A stretch of 64,000 bases of DNA from contig JANBPK010000759.1 of assembly GCA_027579435.1 (NCBI GenBank), positions 48,730 to 112,729 of the forward strand. The letters run 5' to 3'. The notes beneath the pieces are model-generated. The model searched no databases and was not told the DNA's origin. It worked only from the letters and a program-made list of their open reading frames with translations. Positions within the stretch are counted from its first letter, which is position 1; each line of letters opens with the position of its first letter. The translations under genes and the position numbers were made by a program. Shown piece after piece: positions 46,298 through 56,389 of the stretch. The stretch comes from Candolleomyces eurysporus. Lineage: Eukaryota; Basidiomycota; Agaricomycetes; Agaricales; Psathyrellaceae.

Positions 46298-48475
46298 ATG
46301 CTTTCCAGAAAATGGGCAGTATTCACGAGCTCATGTAGGCGCTCATATGTGACCGGTGCTTCTACCCAAGCTGCAGCCAAGGTACTCCCACACTCCGGCC
46401 CAACCTTGATTCGTTGCTCATCATACCCAGAGGAGAATAGCAGAGATTGACTCTAAAAGGCCTTCTAGCTTTGTCGATACTTTCAGCAGAAAGCACGACT
46501 ATCTGCGAATATCCTTGACGGAAAAATGCAACCTGCGATGTGAGTTGCGATTGCAGTAGAAACCTTCCATCTTCTCACCAACCCACGCAGGCTTCTACTG
46601 CATGCCAGAGGAAGGCATTGATCTCTCTCCTGTGGGGAAGATCTTGACGAATGAGGAAGTTCTGAGGCTTGCTTCACTCTTCGTTCGGAACGGAGTCACC
46701 AAAATCCGACTAACGGGTGGTGAACCAACTGTAAGGAAGGATATTACCGAGCTCATAAGTATGTTCTCTAAATGTATTCCAATTTTAGAGTTATAAACTC
46801 ATAGACTTGTCCAGGACAGTTAAACGAGCTGAAGCCCCTGGGCTTACAGTCCATCGCGATGACTAGCAATGGGCTTGCACTCCACCGTCGGCTTCCTCAG
46901 ATGATAGAAAATGGGTTATCTCACCTGAATTTAAGGTAATGCAATTTATCCGAGGCCTAGGTCAATTCACGCGATTTACGCCAATCAGTTTGGATACCCT
47001 AGATCCCTTCAAGTTCGAGCTCATTACCCGGCGAAGAGGACACGACGCTGTCCTCAAGGCTTTGGATGTTGCTCTTCATTCCAAACTATCCTTTGTCAAA
47101 CTCAACGTTGTTGTTGTCAAAAGCCTTAACGATATGGAAATCTTAGATTTTATCAAGCTGACGAAAGACACACCTCTTTCCGTTCGGTTTATTGAGTTCA
47201 TGCCATTCACCGGTTCGTCTTTTGCACCCAGTAGGGCCTGTGTTAGTTTGTTAACCTAAACCCTAGGGAACAAATGGGACCAGAAGAAAATGGTTCCCTC
47301 GTCTGAGCTGCTATCGAGAATTCGAGCAGAGTACCCCGCTGTAATACGGGATGCAGAAGAATTGAATGAAACAGCACGGACATGGAAAATCCCAGGTTTC
47401 AAAGGGTCATTTGGCTTCATCTCCAGCATGTCGGACCACTTCTGCAGCAGTTGCAACCGACTACGCTTGACTGCAGATGGGCAAATCAAGGTATGAAACA
47501 GGTTCATGTTCACTGGAGCGCTGACCGGCTAAACTCCTGTCCTAAGGTGTGCCTTTTCGATCCAAACGAGGTCTCCCTCAGAGATGCGATGCGCCAGGGC
47601 GCCAGCGATGACGATATCACCAAAATTATCCAAAGAGCGGTCTCCGGGAAGAAGGAGAAACACGCCGGGATGAACGAAATCGATGTTGTCACCAATCGCC
47701 CCATGATACTCATAGGTGGATAAGGTTCCTTCCATGTAATCTACTTCGCGCCCACACCTTTTGAAACGAATATCTGGTCTTCACATTAGGTCATTACTAT
47801 AACAACACGCGCGCAACTCGTCCAAGGAGGCCATACTATGAAACATCACCTCACCTATTTGAAAGGACTTCGTCCATCGGTGCCCGACCATACAGTACTT
47901 TGACTCATCTTGATGAATCTGGAAAAGTAAACATGGTGGACGTTGGAAACAAGCCACCTTCGAAACGCACCGCAACAGCTTCGGGGAAAATATTCATCAC
48001 CTCCCTTGCTTATGAACTGGTAACCAAAACGTACACGGAGACGGAAAGTCAATCGGGGGACGACGACTCCACTTCTCCAGGACAGCAGCAGCGAGCAATG
48101 AACAAGGTCAAGAGAAAGGGGGATACGCTGACGGTGGCGCAACTGGCAGCCATCATGGGTGCAAAGCAGACATCTTCCCTCATCCCTCTTTGCCACCCTC
48201 TCTCCCTTTCCAAGATCGACGTGGATTTAAGGCCCCAGGTCGAAAGGGGCCGGAGTGGTAGCGAACACGCCCGTTACTTCATCGAGTGCTCAGCTACGGT
48301 TTCCTGTGAAGGCAAAACCGGTGTTGAAATGGAAGCCCTGACCGCGGTCTCAGTCGGGTTGCTGACCGTCTGGGACATGCTAAAAGCAGTCGCTGGAAAG
48401 GAGATGGAGATATCTGACATCAAAGTTGTAGCCAAGACCGGAGGTGTGCATGGAGACTTTGAAAGGGCAGCTTGA
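46298..48475 (+). CDS. MOCS1: molybdenum cofactor biosynthesis MoaA-MoaC fusion (MOCS1 / cnxABC)
   Basis: First step of molybdopterin synthesis: radical-SAM GTP 3',8-cyclase (MoaA) plus cyclic pyranopterin monophosphate synthase (MoaC). The start [12 protein letters not shown] resembles a mitochondrial presequence; the join to the next exon (about 46343-46438) is unsure. Moa[14 protein letters not shown] + CFYCMPEEG supplies the C-x3-C-x2-C cluster, then [43 protein letters not shown], and the second Fe-S site [20 protein letters not shown]. At 47711-47723 the frame reads ILIGG then TAA. A GT at 47716 and AG at 47789 flank a 74-base intron whose removal gives ILIGHYYNN… in frame into Moa[76 protein letters not shown]. 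Convergent with the thioredoxin gene. Confidence 0.92.
47716..47789 (+). promoter_or_regulatory. alternative intron deciding MoaA-only or MoaA-MoaC product
   Basis: If this 74-base GTGGAT…ATTAG intron is kept, translation stops at TAA 47721-47723 and MoaA ends in the Gly-Gly needed for MoaA activity. If removed, the second glycine is lost and the frame continues into MoaC. Phase is preserved (ATA-G/GT-CAT). Both readings are seen directly; regulated use is inferred from known MOCS1 genes. Confidence 0.6.
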
Positions 48476-48534
48476 ATTGAATTGGGACCCTGGCCTAATC
48501 TTCCTTTGTATTTTTTTTCATTTGATACATGTAT

Positions 48535-49084
48535 TCAATTAGTTGCAAACTCCTTCAGCTTGGATAGGACCTCCTTTGTGTCTACAAGCCTTTCGCCTGG
48601 TTTGCCCTGGAATTTTTACTCCAGTAAGCAAATGTTTCCGTGCGAGATGGGTCTAGCTCTGCTTACATTCTCGACCCTAATAATAGTCGGCACGCCAGTA
48701 ACATTCCACGGTTCCTGACGGTATATGTTTTCGGGAGTTTTCCACCTGGGTTTGCTCACCGCCTTAGTTACACTGCCGTCCAATGGTAGAACGTTCTGGA
48801 AAAAATTTGTCTCACTGCTGTCGATTGCCAACGTAAACGACGAGAGCCGAGGGGCCATCTTCAGGCGAAAACACGTCCCGAACCAATGGATCGACCTCCC
48901 TGCAATCCTTTTAACCAGCATTGACATGAGTACTGGTCTCGAAGCGAGGATCAGGGGTGCAAAAAAAACTTACGGGGCACCATAACTGGCCGTCAACGAT
49001 GGAGGAGTAGAAAATGATATACTTCTCGGGAACTAGCAAAAGTGAAAGATGATCTATCGATGGGTCTGCTGTGTACAGCGGCAT
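48535..49084 (-). CDS. TXNDC17-like thioredoxin-fold protein
   Basis: Small cytosolic thioredoxin of the TRP14/TXNDC17 (DUF953, Clot) family. Start MPLYTADPSIDHLSLLL; the first exon ends LWCP at the donor of a roughly 75-base intron, and the next begins DCREVDPLVRDVFSP, so the active site is WCPDC, the family signature. Then SALVVYVGNRQQ joins WKTPENIYRQEPWNVTGVPT (conserved cis-Pro VPT), IIRVEN joins GKPGERLVDTKEVLSKLKEF, ending ATN with TGA at 48537-48535. Four exons, about 125 residues, the normal length. The MOCS1-type gene ends 59 bases away on the opposite strand. Confidence 0.88.
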
Positions 49085-49649
49085 CGTGGATCAAGTCAAG
49101 GGTCAAGGAAGACAGACTGCATGCGCGGTCCGTATCGAGGTTGGTGTGTTACCAATTGCAACACATCTAGCGTCATAAGAGATCAATCCCAGTGAAAAAT
49201 CGATCAGAGAAGTTCTGGCGGTAAGAGACTCTGCCAGAGATTGTGGAAATCTGTCGGGAATGGCGAGAGATCGCCAGAAAGTTCCAGAATCTCAAGAATT
49301 GCGAAAGCTCAAATGAACGATCGACTGTCTGGCGATTCGTTCCCACGAGGCACACTGTTTTTGAACGCGACCAAAAGCGCGACTCGTCGACCGTCTGACT
49401 TACCCACCTACGGCAACCATGCTTTGACTGGCACTTGCTGCAAAAGTCAATTCATCTACATGTCAGTGTCACCTGGGATTAGCGTGACTTGTCACTGCGT
49501 CACGTAGGGCGAGTATGTCGATCCCATTCAAGTCCCTTCCTTCCCTCCTTCTCTCACTCCCTTCTCGGTCCCCCGCATGTCTCCTCCCTCTCAATGCCTT
49601 CTCTTGAGCTTGTAATCTATACATCGTGCGTTCCTATTCTCTTACAGTA

Positions 49650-50040
49650 AATCGCCTTTCTAGAATTTACTGAATATCTCTCGCAATGCCGATGCAGACC
49701 CCACCATTGTCTGGACTGGCTGTGCCAACGTTACAAGCCCGCGACGGACCCGCCATGTGCTCGCTCTCAATCAGGCCCTCGCCCCCGCTCTCGTGCTCAC
49801 TCTGAAGCACCCCACAACTCCCAGTCATCGCTCCAAATCCATTGTAAGTGCCCCCCATCAACCTTTTNATCTTGCTAACAACTCGTGATAGGCAAAAGTC
49901 CTAATCGACATCCAAAATGAATTTATTCCACCGCCCGAATCCACCGATATTCGTAACAATCATGTTCCCGCACACAAACAGCACCGGAAGCCGTCTGAAA
50001 ATGCCCTTGAGAAGCCCTCAAGTGCGTTTACAGCAAGGTA
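49650..50040 (+). other. spliceable open fragment inside the non-autonomous element
   Basis: After an acceptor near 49663 a frame reads NADADPTIVWTGCANVTSPR…SHRSKSI. A clean 50-base intron (about 49843-49890, containing one N) joins it to AKVLIDIQNEFIPPPESTDI and a Lys/His-rich tail ending before GTATCG at 50038. No start codon can be placed and I recognise no family. It may be a captured host exon or an old element gene; it may equally be chance. Confidence 0.3.
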
Positions 50041-50487
50041 TCGTCATATTATGTCGCCTTATTGTCTTTCTCATCGGGAAGCTTGATACAACCTCCCCAG
50101 CCTCCACTGCTCCTGCCGCTACCGGAGAAAGCACCTGAGGTGTTCATACGCATTTCATCCCAAATCCCTGCATTCTGATGAAACCCGTAGATCCTCTGGC
50201 TTCCTGGTGGTCCCTGGCACAGCCGGGCAGTCTCTGACAACGTCTGAAATCATTCTGATACAATCTGATGTATACAAAAACCTGTATTAGCATTGCGAAA
50301 ATCCACTATTGTTTCCCCCAGACCAATTCTGATAGCCTCTCCCATCGTCTGGTAGCACCTGACAGGTCCTGACCAATCCTGTAAATTTGAGTCCCTACGA
50401 GAAACCTCGAGATCCCGCCGCTTCGACAAACCGTCGCTCCAGGACCCATCTGGGAATTTGGGTTTCAGGGCGGTAATCTAGCTGGCC

Positions 50488-50555
50488 CTGCGAGGCCTCG
50501 TCAGAACTGGCCAGAAATTCTCAAATTTCTGGCCAGTTCTGACGAGGCCTCGCAG
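50488..50555. repeat. perfect 32-bp inverted repeat (hairpin), 4-base loop
   Basis: Arms 50488-50519 and 50524-50555 are exact reverse complements, separated by CTCA. The arm begins CTGCGAGGCCTCGTCAGAAC and ends at TTTCTGG/CCAGAAATT. Each arm contains the smaller palindromes GAGGCCTC and TGGCCA and one TCTGAC motif. It sits 44 bases inside the right end of the non-autonomous transposon. Confidence 0.9.
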
Positions 50556-50599
50556 TTCCGCGTAGGATCTGATCGGTTTCTGATCGGTTTTTCACTGGG

Positions 50600-51261
50600 A
50601 ATGAGGGCCGAGACTCCCCAGTTCAGACCGTATTGCACTCACCCAATCGCAAGGAAACGATCCAACCCAATCGACCTCAATTTTGCANCCAGCTTCAGTC
50701 CTTCTCTTGTTGGCTCGATTTTGGGGTTCGTCTGTGTCTGGTCTGCTGGCAAGGTGGAGTTTATGAGCAGCGAATCACAGGATCAACAACGTCAATCGGA
50801 CAACGCCCACGCGAATCGTCATCGTTTGCCGCAATCAAGAATACGGGTTATCTCTATTATGATCTCTATTACGACCTAACAGTCTAGCACTCTCTCGTCG
50901 GATGCTGAGTGTAGGGATGGTAGCTCGGGCCTGTACAGGTGAGTACCCAGTGCCATGATAGCCTGCCACCCTTTCCAATGCCATCCTCCCGCCTAGCTAG
51001 CCAAGCTTTCACGCGGGTGCCTTTCCATCTCTACTTTCAATCAGTGGAGGCTTGATTCCCGAAATATCAAGCTTCCTCAGCGGACGTGATGGTGATTGTT
51101 TCATCGTTCCATTGACATGCGCACAGGTCAGAGCGCTGAGCGCCCATACTATACCCACCATCGTCTACCAGCAACCACATCCATCCTTCTTTCTTGCCTC
51201 AAATACGCGTGTCTCGATTCTATCCTTATTGCCCAGCTCAAGCTCACGCCTCCATATAATT
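50600..51261. other. upstream region of the F-box-like gene
   Basis: Between the transposon end and the ATG at 51262. One N (50687). The last 150 bases (from about 51105) recur in degenerate form near 53275 and 56410, showing that upstream sequence was copied with the gene. No other gene seen. Confidence 0.4.
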
Positions 51262-53154
51262 ATGTCCGAAGATCTCAAATCTTTGATTCCTCTATTCCAC
51301 ACCAATGACCCTCTCGATCCCACCGAAATCGCTACCATTCAAGCGGAACTCGTCCGCAAGGACGCAGCTATTCTAAAACTCCAACAACAGCTCCGCAACC
51401 TCGAAGTCGGTAGAGAGAAATACGCCTCCCTCCTCTCCCCACTCCGCCAAAAGCCCTTGCCAATCGAGCTGCTAGGCGATATCTTCGCCATCGTCATCGC
51501 CCGGCTCCACTTCCAATTGGACAACCTAGAACTCGCATCTAGCTATTACGGCGGCGCGGGCGTACGCGAGAACGTCAGCCGCGCCAGATCCAAGTTGATT
51601 CAACTCTGCCTGGTGTGTAGGGCGTGGCGAGATGCGGTGTACGCTACGCCCTATCTGTGGAGCCGGCTTGACCTCTACTGGCCCTCCCTCGACTTCGATA
51701 AGGTCGTACGCTGGTTTGGGCTTGCGAGAGGTCATCCAAAGTCGCTCTATATCTCGCCCACTTACCTATACGGGTTCAAAGAGCATCAGTTCGACACCCT
51801 CGCGAAGCTGCTCGACCAGGGACCTCTCCTAGAGCATCTGGAGCTGGATATGATCAACGGGACGAGCCAGCTAGGCGAAGGCGGGAGGCTCTACCAAAAG
51901 ATGATCACGAAGTTGAAGTATCCGAAAGTGTACGCGATGAAGGGCAAGAGGCCTTGGGACCTTCTCACATCGTTCTCCATCCGCATAGACGACGCGAACG
52001 TCAGCTCCGACTCCGACGTCGTTATTCCCTTTAGGCACCTTACCACACTCCACCTCGCACTCGACACACTCCCCGCGGTATACCACTGGCTCCCGTGGGA
52101 TGGCGAAAGCGAGGACTCGCTAGAACTCCGCGCGCCCAATCCTTTGTCCCCGGACCCCCTTCTCGGAGGGCTGACTCGGCTCACAATAACACAGTGCAAT
52201 TGGACGGTCAGCGTCCTTCTCGCGCTGTTGAGGTGGTGTACGAAGGTGGAGAGTCTGACGATTGGGTATGCGAGTCGGGATGAAGATAATGACGAGGAAG
52301 AACCCTCGTTGAATTTTTTATCCGAGTTGGCGGATAAAGGTGTTTCGCTCCCTGAGCTCAAGGTTCTGCGGCTCCGAAACGTCGATCGGAACCAGAAACA
52401 CGCTTATAGCGTCCTGAGGTTCCTAAGCACGCCGAACCTGGAGGAACTGGATATGGGATTCGCGACGGTAGAAGGGAGTGCGGAGGACGGTGGGGATGAT
52501 ATCGAGGATCCGGAGTATATCTTCCCGGATTGTGTGCAGCTCGAGAAGGTGGTAGAGTCGTTTGCGCAGAGGATAGCGAAGGAGGACGAGGTGGCTCAGG
52601 CCAAGGCTAAACGCGAACTCGAGCTTTCCAAGTCATCCTCCGGTCAAAGTGGGGAAACCATCCTGCAGCCTGAAGCTAGTCCATTCCGACGACTCCGCCT
52701 CCACAACCTATACATCTCGTCTAAATCCCTAGCCACGATCCTTCTTGCTCTCCCCTCGTCTACGTCGAACCTTGCGTTGGATTCGGTGTACTCCGAGTCT
52801 ACTTTGTTCAAGCAGCTCCAGGATCCGCTCAAATACGTCTCACCGACGGCACCGCGGCCTCTCCATGGCCACCTCCTTCCGAACCTCCAAGTCCTCGAAC
52901 TCCTTAATATCCGGAGAGAGTATACGCATATCCCGGATATCTACGGGTTCGTGGTGAGTAGACGACTGTTTGGAGAGTTTAATGTTCCGGGGATGGAAGG
53001 AACGGAAGGGTTGAGGGAGTTGAGGGTGAGCATCATCGAGAAGAACAAATCCAAGGGAAAGGAAGGGGAAGAGGAGGTTGGAGCATCTAGAGCGGACGAT
53101 ATCTTGAGGGCGGTGTATGAGATCAATGTCGATGTTAGAGCTGTACGTGACTGA
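51262..53154 (+). CDS. F-box-like leucine-rich protein
   Basis: Member of the expanded agaricomycete F-box-like family. Intronless frame of 630 residues from MSEDLKSLIPLFHTNDPLDP. A coiled N-terminal helix (IQAELVRKDAAILKLQQQLR) is followed by the F-box-like core KPLPIELLGDIFAIVI… and LVCRAWRDAVYATPYLWSRL. Irregular leucine-rich repeats follow (LLEHLELDMING, FRHLTTLHLALDTLP, LKVLRLRNVDRN, LEELDMGFATVEG, LPNLQVLELLNIRREYTH). It ends …INVDVRAVRD. Translation could also start upstream in the same open frame, but 51262 is the first ATG that gives the family's usual opening. Degenerate partial copies follow at 53262, 55890 and 56400. Such proteins are usually predicted SCF receptors; the target is unknown. 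Confidence 0.8.
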   Translation: MSEDLKSLIPLFHTNDPLDPTEIATIQAELVRKDAAILKLQQQLRNLEVGREKYASLLSPLRQKPLPIELLGDIFAIVIARLHFQLDNLELASSYYGGAGVRENVSRARSKLIQLCLVCRAWRDAVYATPYLWSRLDLYWPSLDFDKVVRWFGLARGHPKSLYISPTYLYGFKEHQFDTLAKLLDQGPLLEHLELDMINGTSQLGEGGRLYQKMITKLKYPKVYAMKGKRPWDLLTSFSIRIDDANVSSDSDVVIPFRHLTTLHLALDTLPAVYHWLPWDGESEDSLELRAPNPLSPDPLLGGLTRLTITQCNWTVSVLLALLRWCTKVESLTIGYASRDEDNDEEEPSLNFLSELADKGVSLPELKVLRLRNVDRNQKHAYSVLRFLSTPNLEELDMGFATVEGSAEDGGDDIEDPEYIFPDCVQLEKVVESFAQRIAKEDEVAQAKAKRELELSKSSSGQSGETILQPEASPFRRLRLHNLYISSKSLATILLALPSSTSNLALDSVYSESTLFKQLQDPLKYVSPTAPRPLHGHLLPNLQVLELLNIRREYTHIPDIYGFVVSRRLFGEFNVPGMEGTEGLRELRVSIIEKNKSKGKEGEEEVGASRADDILRAVYEINVDVRAVRD

Positions 53155-53261
53155 GGGAGGGTACACAGGCTAGTAAGGCCGTCATGAGGCTGCCGATGAC
53201 GGTGAATGTACTTTATGTATTTATTTATCATTTATCAAAGAAAGAAAATTGAGCCTGATAT

Positions 53262-53800
53262 TGTCGTTTCGTCGTTCCGTTGGCGTGCGCGCAGGTCCAA
53301 GCGCTGGACGCCCACGGCATTCTAATCGTACTATACCCATCTTCTTTCCTTCAAGGCCTCCTCGATACTGCTCCCCAATTCTCCAAGTATGGATAAATGT
53401 ACGAAGACTTCAAATCTTTATCTCTTCTCTTCCTCATTAACGACCCCTTAATCTTAGAGCATTTGGAGTTGGACGGTCAACGAGATAAGTGGGTTTGGGC
53501 AGGGCAGAAGACCCTATAAAAAGATGATTACGAAGTTGGAGTATCATCCGCCGAGATGAAAGGAACGCCGGCACCATGTCTGGCTTCGAGCCTTCGACAC
53601 TCCCTTATTAATCTTATCACTGAATCTCGCGCTCCCTGTATTCTCCGGCACGACCACCTACATCATCAAGCTAGGAAGAGTCAGGCTTTTCACCAGACTT
53701 CCTTGTTATGGCCGGAGATTGACGAAATCACAGTGCGATTGGGGTGTTAGTGTGCTGCTTGCGGTTTCGAGGCGGTGTAAGAAGGTGTGGAGTTGGACCG
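53262..53800 (+). pseudogene. degenerate copy of the F-box-like gene (5' and middle parts)
   Basis: The stretch from GCGTGCGCGCAGGTCC (about 53283) resembles the promoter and start of the gene at 51262. ACTTCAAATCTTTATCTCTT near 53405 matches the codons for its first residues. CATTTGGAGTTGGA matches the LEHLELD repeat, and the CAGTGCGATTGGGGTGTTAG region near 53731 matches its middle. Large internal deletions and stops in all frames make it non-coding. Confidence 0.65.
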
Positions 53801-54726
53801 GCAGGTATGAGGGCCTGGCTGGTGATGACTGAATACAAGCGTAAAGACGAAGCTACACTAATACAATTGAGCGACTGAGTTTGCCGACTCCACACCTTGG
53901 CTCGTTTAACAGCTTTTCTCAGTCTGGCAGAGCCCAATGGCTGCGTCCTTACCGCGCTCTTAGAAGCTCCGCTTCTATCATCAAAAACCCGATCAGTCGT
54001 TACAATACAGTGATATCACTGTTATCGGGTCCCAGATCTTGATACTATAGCAGCCAACCGACAGTCCACCGATCAGTAGTGCGGCACGCCGGCAAGTAGG
54101 GAACAGTTCGACTTTGCTTCCCAATAGCTGGATTAAATAGCTAGCCCACTGGTTTCCAGCTACTCAGGAGAATTTTGTGAGACCCAAAGAGCATCCTGAT
54201 CTCCCTGTACTAATTGAGCAGGGATTGTAACCTGTTGCCTTGCACATCTACGGCCAGAGAGGATTTCAAAGAAAAAGTGTGTTCATGAGCCACCAATAAC
54301 TTGCGAAAACAGTCCGAATTTAGCACTAACTTTGGCAAATGTCAGCAACGGCTACTTGGGAGAACGACTCTGTGAGCAGGCCTACGAGCTGCGTATCATG
54401 CCCAACTCAGCGGCAGGTCACGCCTACTAGTCCTGGAACTTCAAGATGCGATGGTCGAGATTTCAGGAAAAGGTTTCATCCTAATGACATAATGTCTCAA
54501 TATGGTCGGAACACTACCAGTCTGTCAATTGCAAATCACAACGAGCAACGTCATCCGCCCGAGCCAGTTTACGACCCGATTTGTAAATATACCCGTACCC
54601 AGATATTGGTGGTGTAAATGCACACCTTGTTGCTATTTAATCCTATTTCAAAGCCAAAGATCTCTCGCACCTCGCTGACCACCCACCTCTGTCGAAGCTG
54701 GAGCTCAGCTGAATCTTTCCAGCTTG
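53801..54726. other. intergenic, no gene seen
   Basis: About 900 bases with scattered short frames (for example 54339-54617 on plus) that match nothing I know. Contains TGATATCACTGTTATC-like A/T-rich patches near 54011. Possibly decayed repeat sequence. Confidence 0.35.
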
Positions 54727-55489
54727 ATGGATATTCTGCAGAACTATACGTCCGTGACGTCTGTAGCAAGCCATAACCTCGACAATGAATCCCTTCGCAG
54801 GGGACTCTCTGAGGAACCACTCGCAGAACTCCAAAGACAGGTGGAAGGCCTGGAAAAGGAGATCGAAGTCGTGAAACAGGCTGTTACTCAGAGCTCACTG
54901 GTATGTCATATCTTACCGTCCCCGAAGTCTTGTTCACGCATTCTTTGTCAGAACCTTCGGGAAATGAAATCAGAGCTGCGGGCCTTGCAAAATCAAGCAC
55001 CGGACACTCCTCCACCCGTCAACATATATTCCCGCTCAATCACCATAAACATGGATTCGAACAACATCTATAATTTAAGGAATTCGAACTCGAACAATGA
55101 TCACTCGATTCGGAGCCGCGACCATCTAGCTGGACATTCGCTCCAAACTCGCGATCCAAATCGGGAGGGGATCTCACGACAGTCGATTGCAGAAAAGCAG
55201 GGAAAGAACCTATTTGAATCAAGTTCACGTAAGTCAATGATCGAGTTTTAGTGAACAAAATCTCAGCTTACCTTCTCCTTTAGCACCGCACTCACCCGAG
55301 CCTCGTGCCGTATCCACTGAATATAATGGACGGAGTCTAGATTCGCGACCTCCAAACCAACAAGCGCGTGCTAATATGCAAGATCATCATCCCCCTGATT
55401 CCACCTTCGATCACACTAGCCCTGAGGCGCCAGTGCCATTGAGGAGAACCTCCCTCTGGCGATTTCTGATGCTCATGTTTTCGCCATGA
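54727..55489 (+). CDS. hypothetical coiled-coil protein
   Basis: Three exons join in phase: 54727..54900, 54952..55228 and 55284..55489, giving 218 residues. The introns have GTATGT…TCAG and GTAAGT…TTTAG borders, supporting a real gene. The protein starts MDILQNYTSVTSVASHN and has a short coiled coil (LAELQRQVEGLEKEIEVVKQ … LREMKSELRALQNQ). A polar, Asn/Ser/Arg-rich region follows (SNSNNDHSIRSRDH), then a Pro-rich part, ending in a small hydrophobic patch LWRFLMLMFSP. No domain recognised. The hydrophobic end might be a truncated membrane anchor. It sits among transposon and pseudogene debris, so it may be lineage-specific. Confidence 0.5.
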
Positions 55490-55889
55490 ACGTCGGTATT
55501 ACTGCTCTATTCTGTTTGATAAGATTCGGAGGCATTTTCGCGATCTGTAGGGTGTATGTATATTTGTGTATTAGACTCGGTGTTGACTATGACCGCTCAC
55601 TAATTATTCCCCTTGCTCCGCACATCTACCGTGAAGGAAGAGACCACACTCCTTTGTCTCGATCCTTGCCTTTACCGTTTTTGCCCTAGGGCATCGTCTG
55701 GTAGATTTCAAGTGGCGTTTGATTGACCGTCGGGCAAACATGTACGTTTGAACCGCCTGATGCGAGAGCACATTTGATATAAGTTGCCACCCTAATTGCG
55801 TCGCGTTTGTAAAGGATGCCTGCGGGATCTCATACCGAGGAACAAGTGAGGCCGCCAGTAGTGAAAGACCGTCGGATTTCGCGAAAATT
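55490..55889. other. intergenic, no gene seen
   Basis: About 400 bases. A plus-strand frame at 55486-55689 with a hydrophobic segment (LFCLIRFGGIFAICRVYVYL) overlaps the stop of the preceding gene and could be a lost membrane exon of it. Nothing else seen. Confidence 0.3.
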
Positions 55890-56370
55890 CGAGGCCACGA
55901 TCCTTCTCGCTCTCCCTTCGTCTACCTCAAACCTTACGTTGGATTCGGTGTACTCCGACTCCACTTTGTTCAAGCAGCTCCAGGATCCGTTCAAATACGT
56001 CTCACCAAGGGCATCGCGGCTTCTCCATGGCCACCTCCTTCCGAACCTCCAAATCCTCGAACTCCTTAATATCCGGAGAGAGTATACGCATATCCCGGAT
56101 ATCTACGGGTTCGTGGTGAGTAGAATGTTCCGGGGATGGAAGGTACGAAAGGGCTGAGGGAGTTGAGGATGAGCATCATCGAGAAGAACAAATCCAAGGA
56201 CAAGGAAGGGGAAGACGAGGTTGGAGCATCTTGAGCGGATGATATCTTGAGGGTGGTATGTTGGAATTTTAGGGCTGTACGTGAGTGAGGGAGTGCACTC
56301 AGGCTAGTAGGGCCGTCATGAGGCTTCCGATAACGGTGGATGTGCTTTATGTATTTATTTATCACTTATC
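55890..56370 (+). pseudogene. 3' fragment copy of the F-box-like gene
   Basis: Closely matches 52732-53240, the last third of the intact gene plus its 3' flank. The frame reads ATILLALPSSTSNLTLDSVY … LLPNLQILELLNIRREYTHI and then breaks at FVVSRMFRGWK because a block of about 20 bases is missing. Further frame breaks follow. It lacks the F-box part and cannot encode a working protein. Confidence 0.75.
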
Positions 56371-56389
56371 AAAGAAAGAAAATGGGGCC

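Larger units (their letters stand above)
49188..50599. mobile_element. non-autonomous DNA transposon with CCCAGTGAAAAA termini
   Basis: The left end reads CCCAGTGAAAAATCGATCAG; the right end, read inward on the minus strand, is CCCAGTGAAAAACCGATCAG, an inverted repeat of about 23 bases with two mismatches. The trinucleotide AAT flanks both ends (49185-49187 and 50600-50602), a 3-bp target-site duplication as made by CACTA/CMC elements. The right subterminal region is crowded with TCTGA/CCTGA motifs (at least nine between 50170 and 50585) and a tandem TCTGATCGGTT pair. No transposase is encoded. The first 14 bases are identical to the left end of the tnp2 element at 57787, so that family is the likely source of its transposase. 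Confidence 0.8.
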
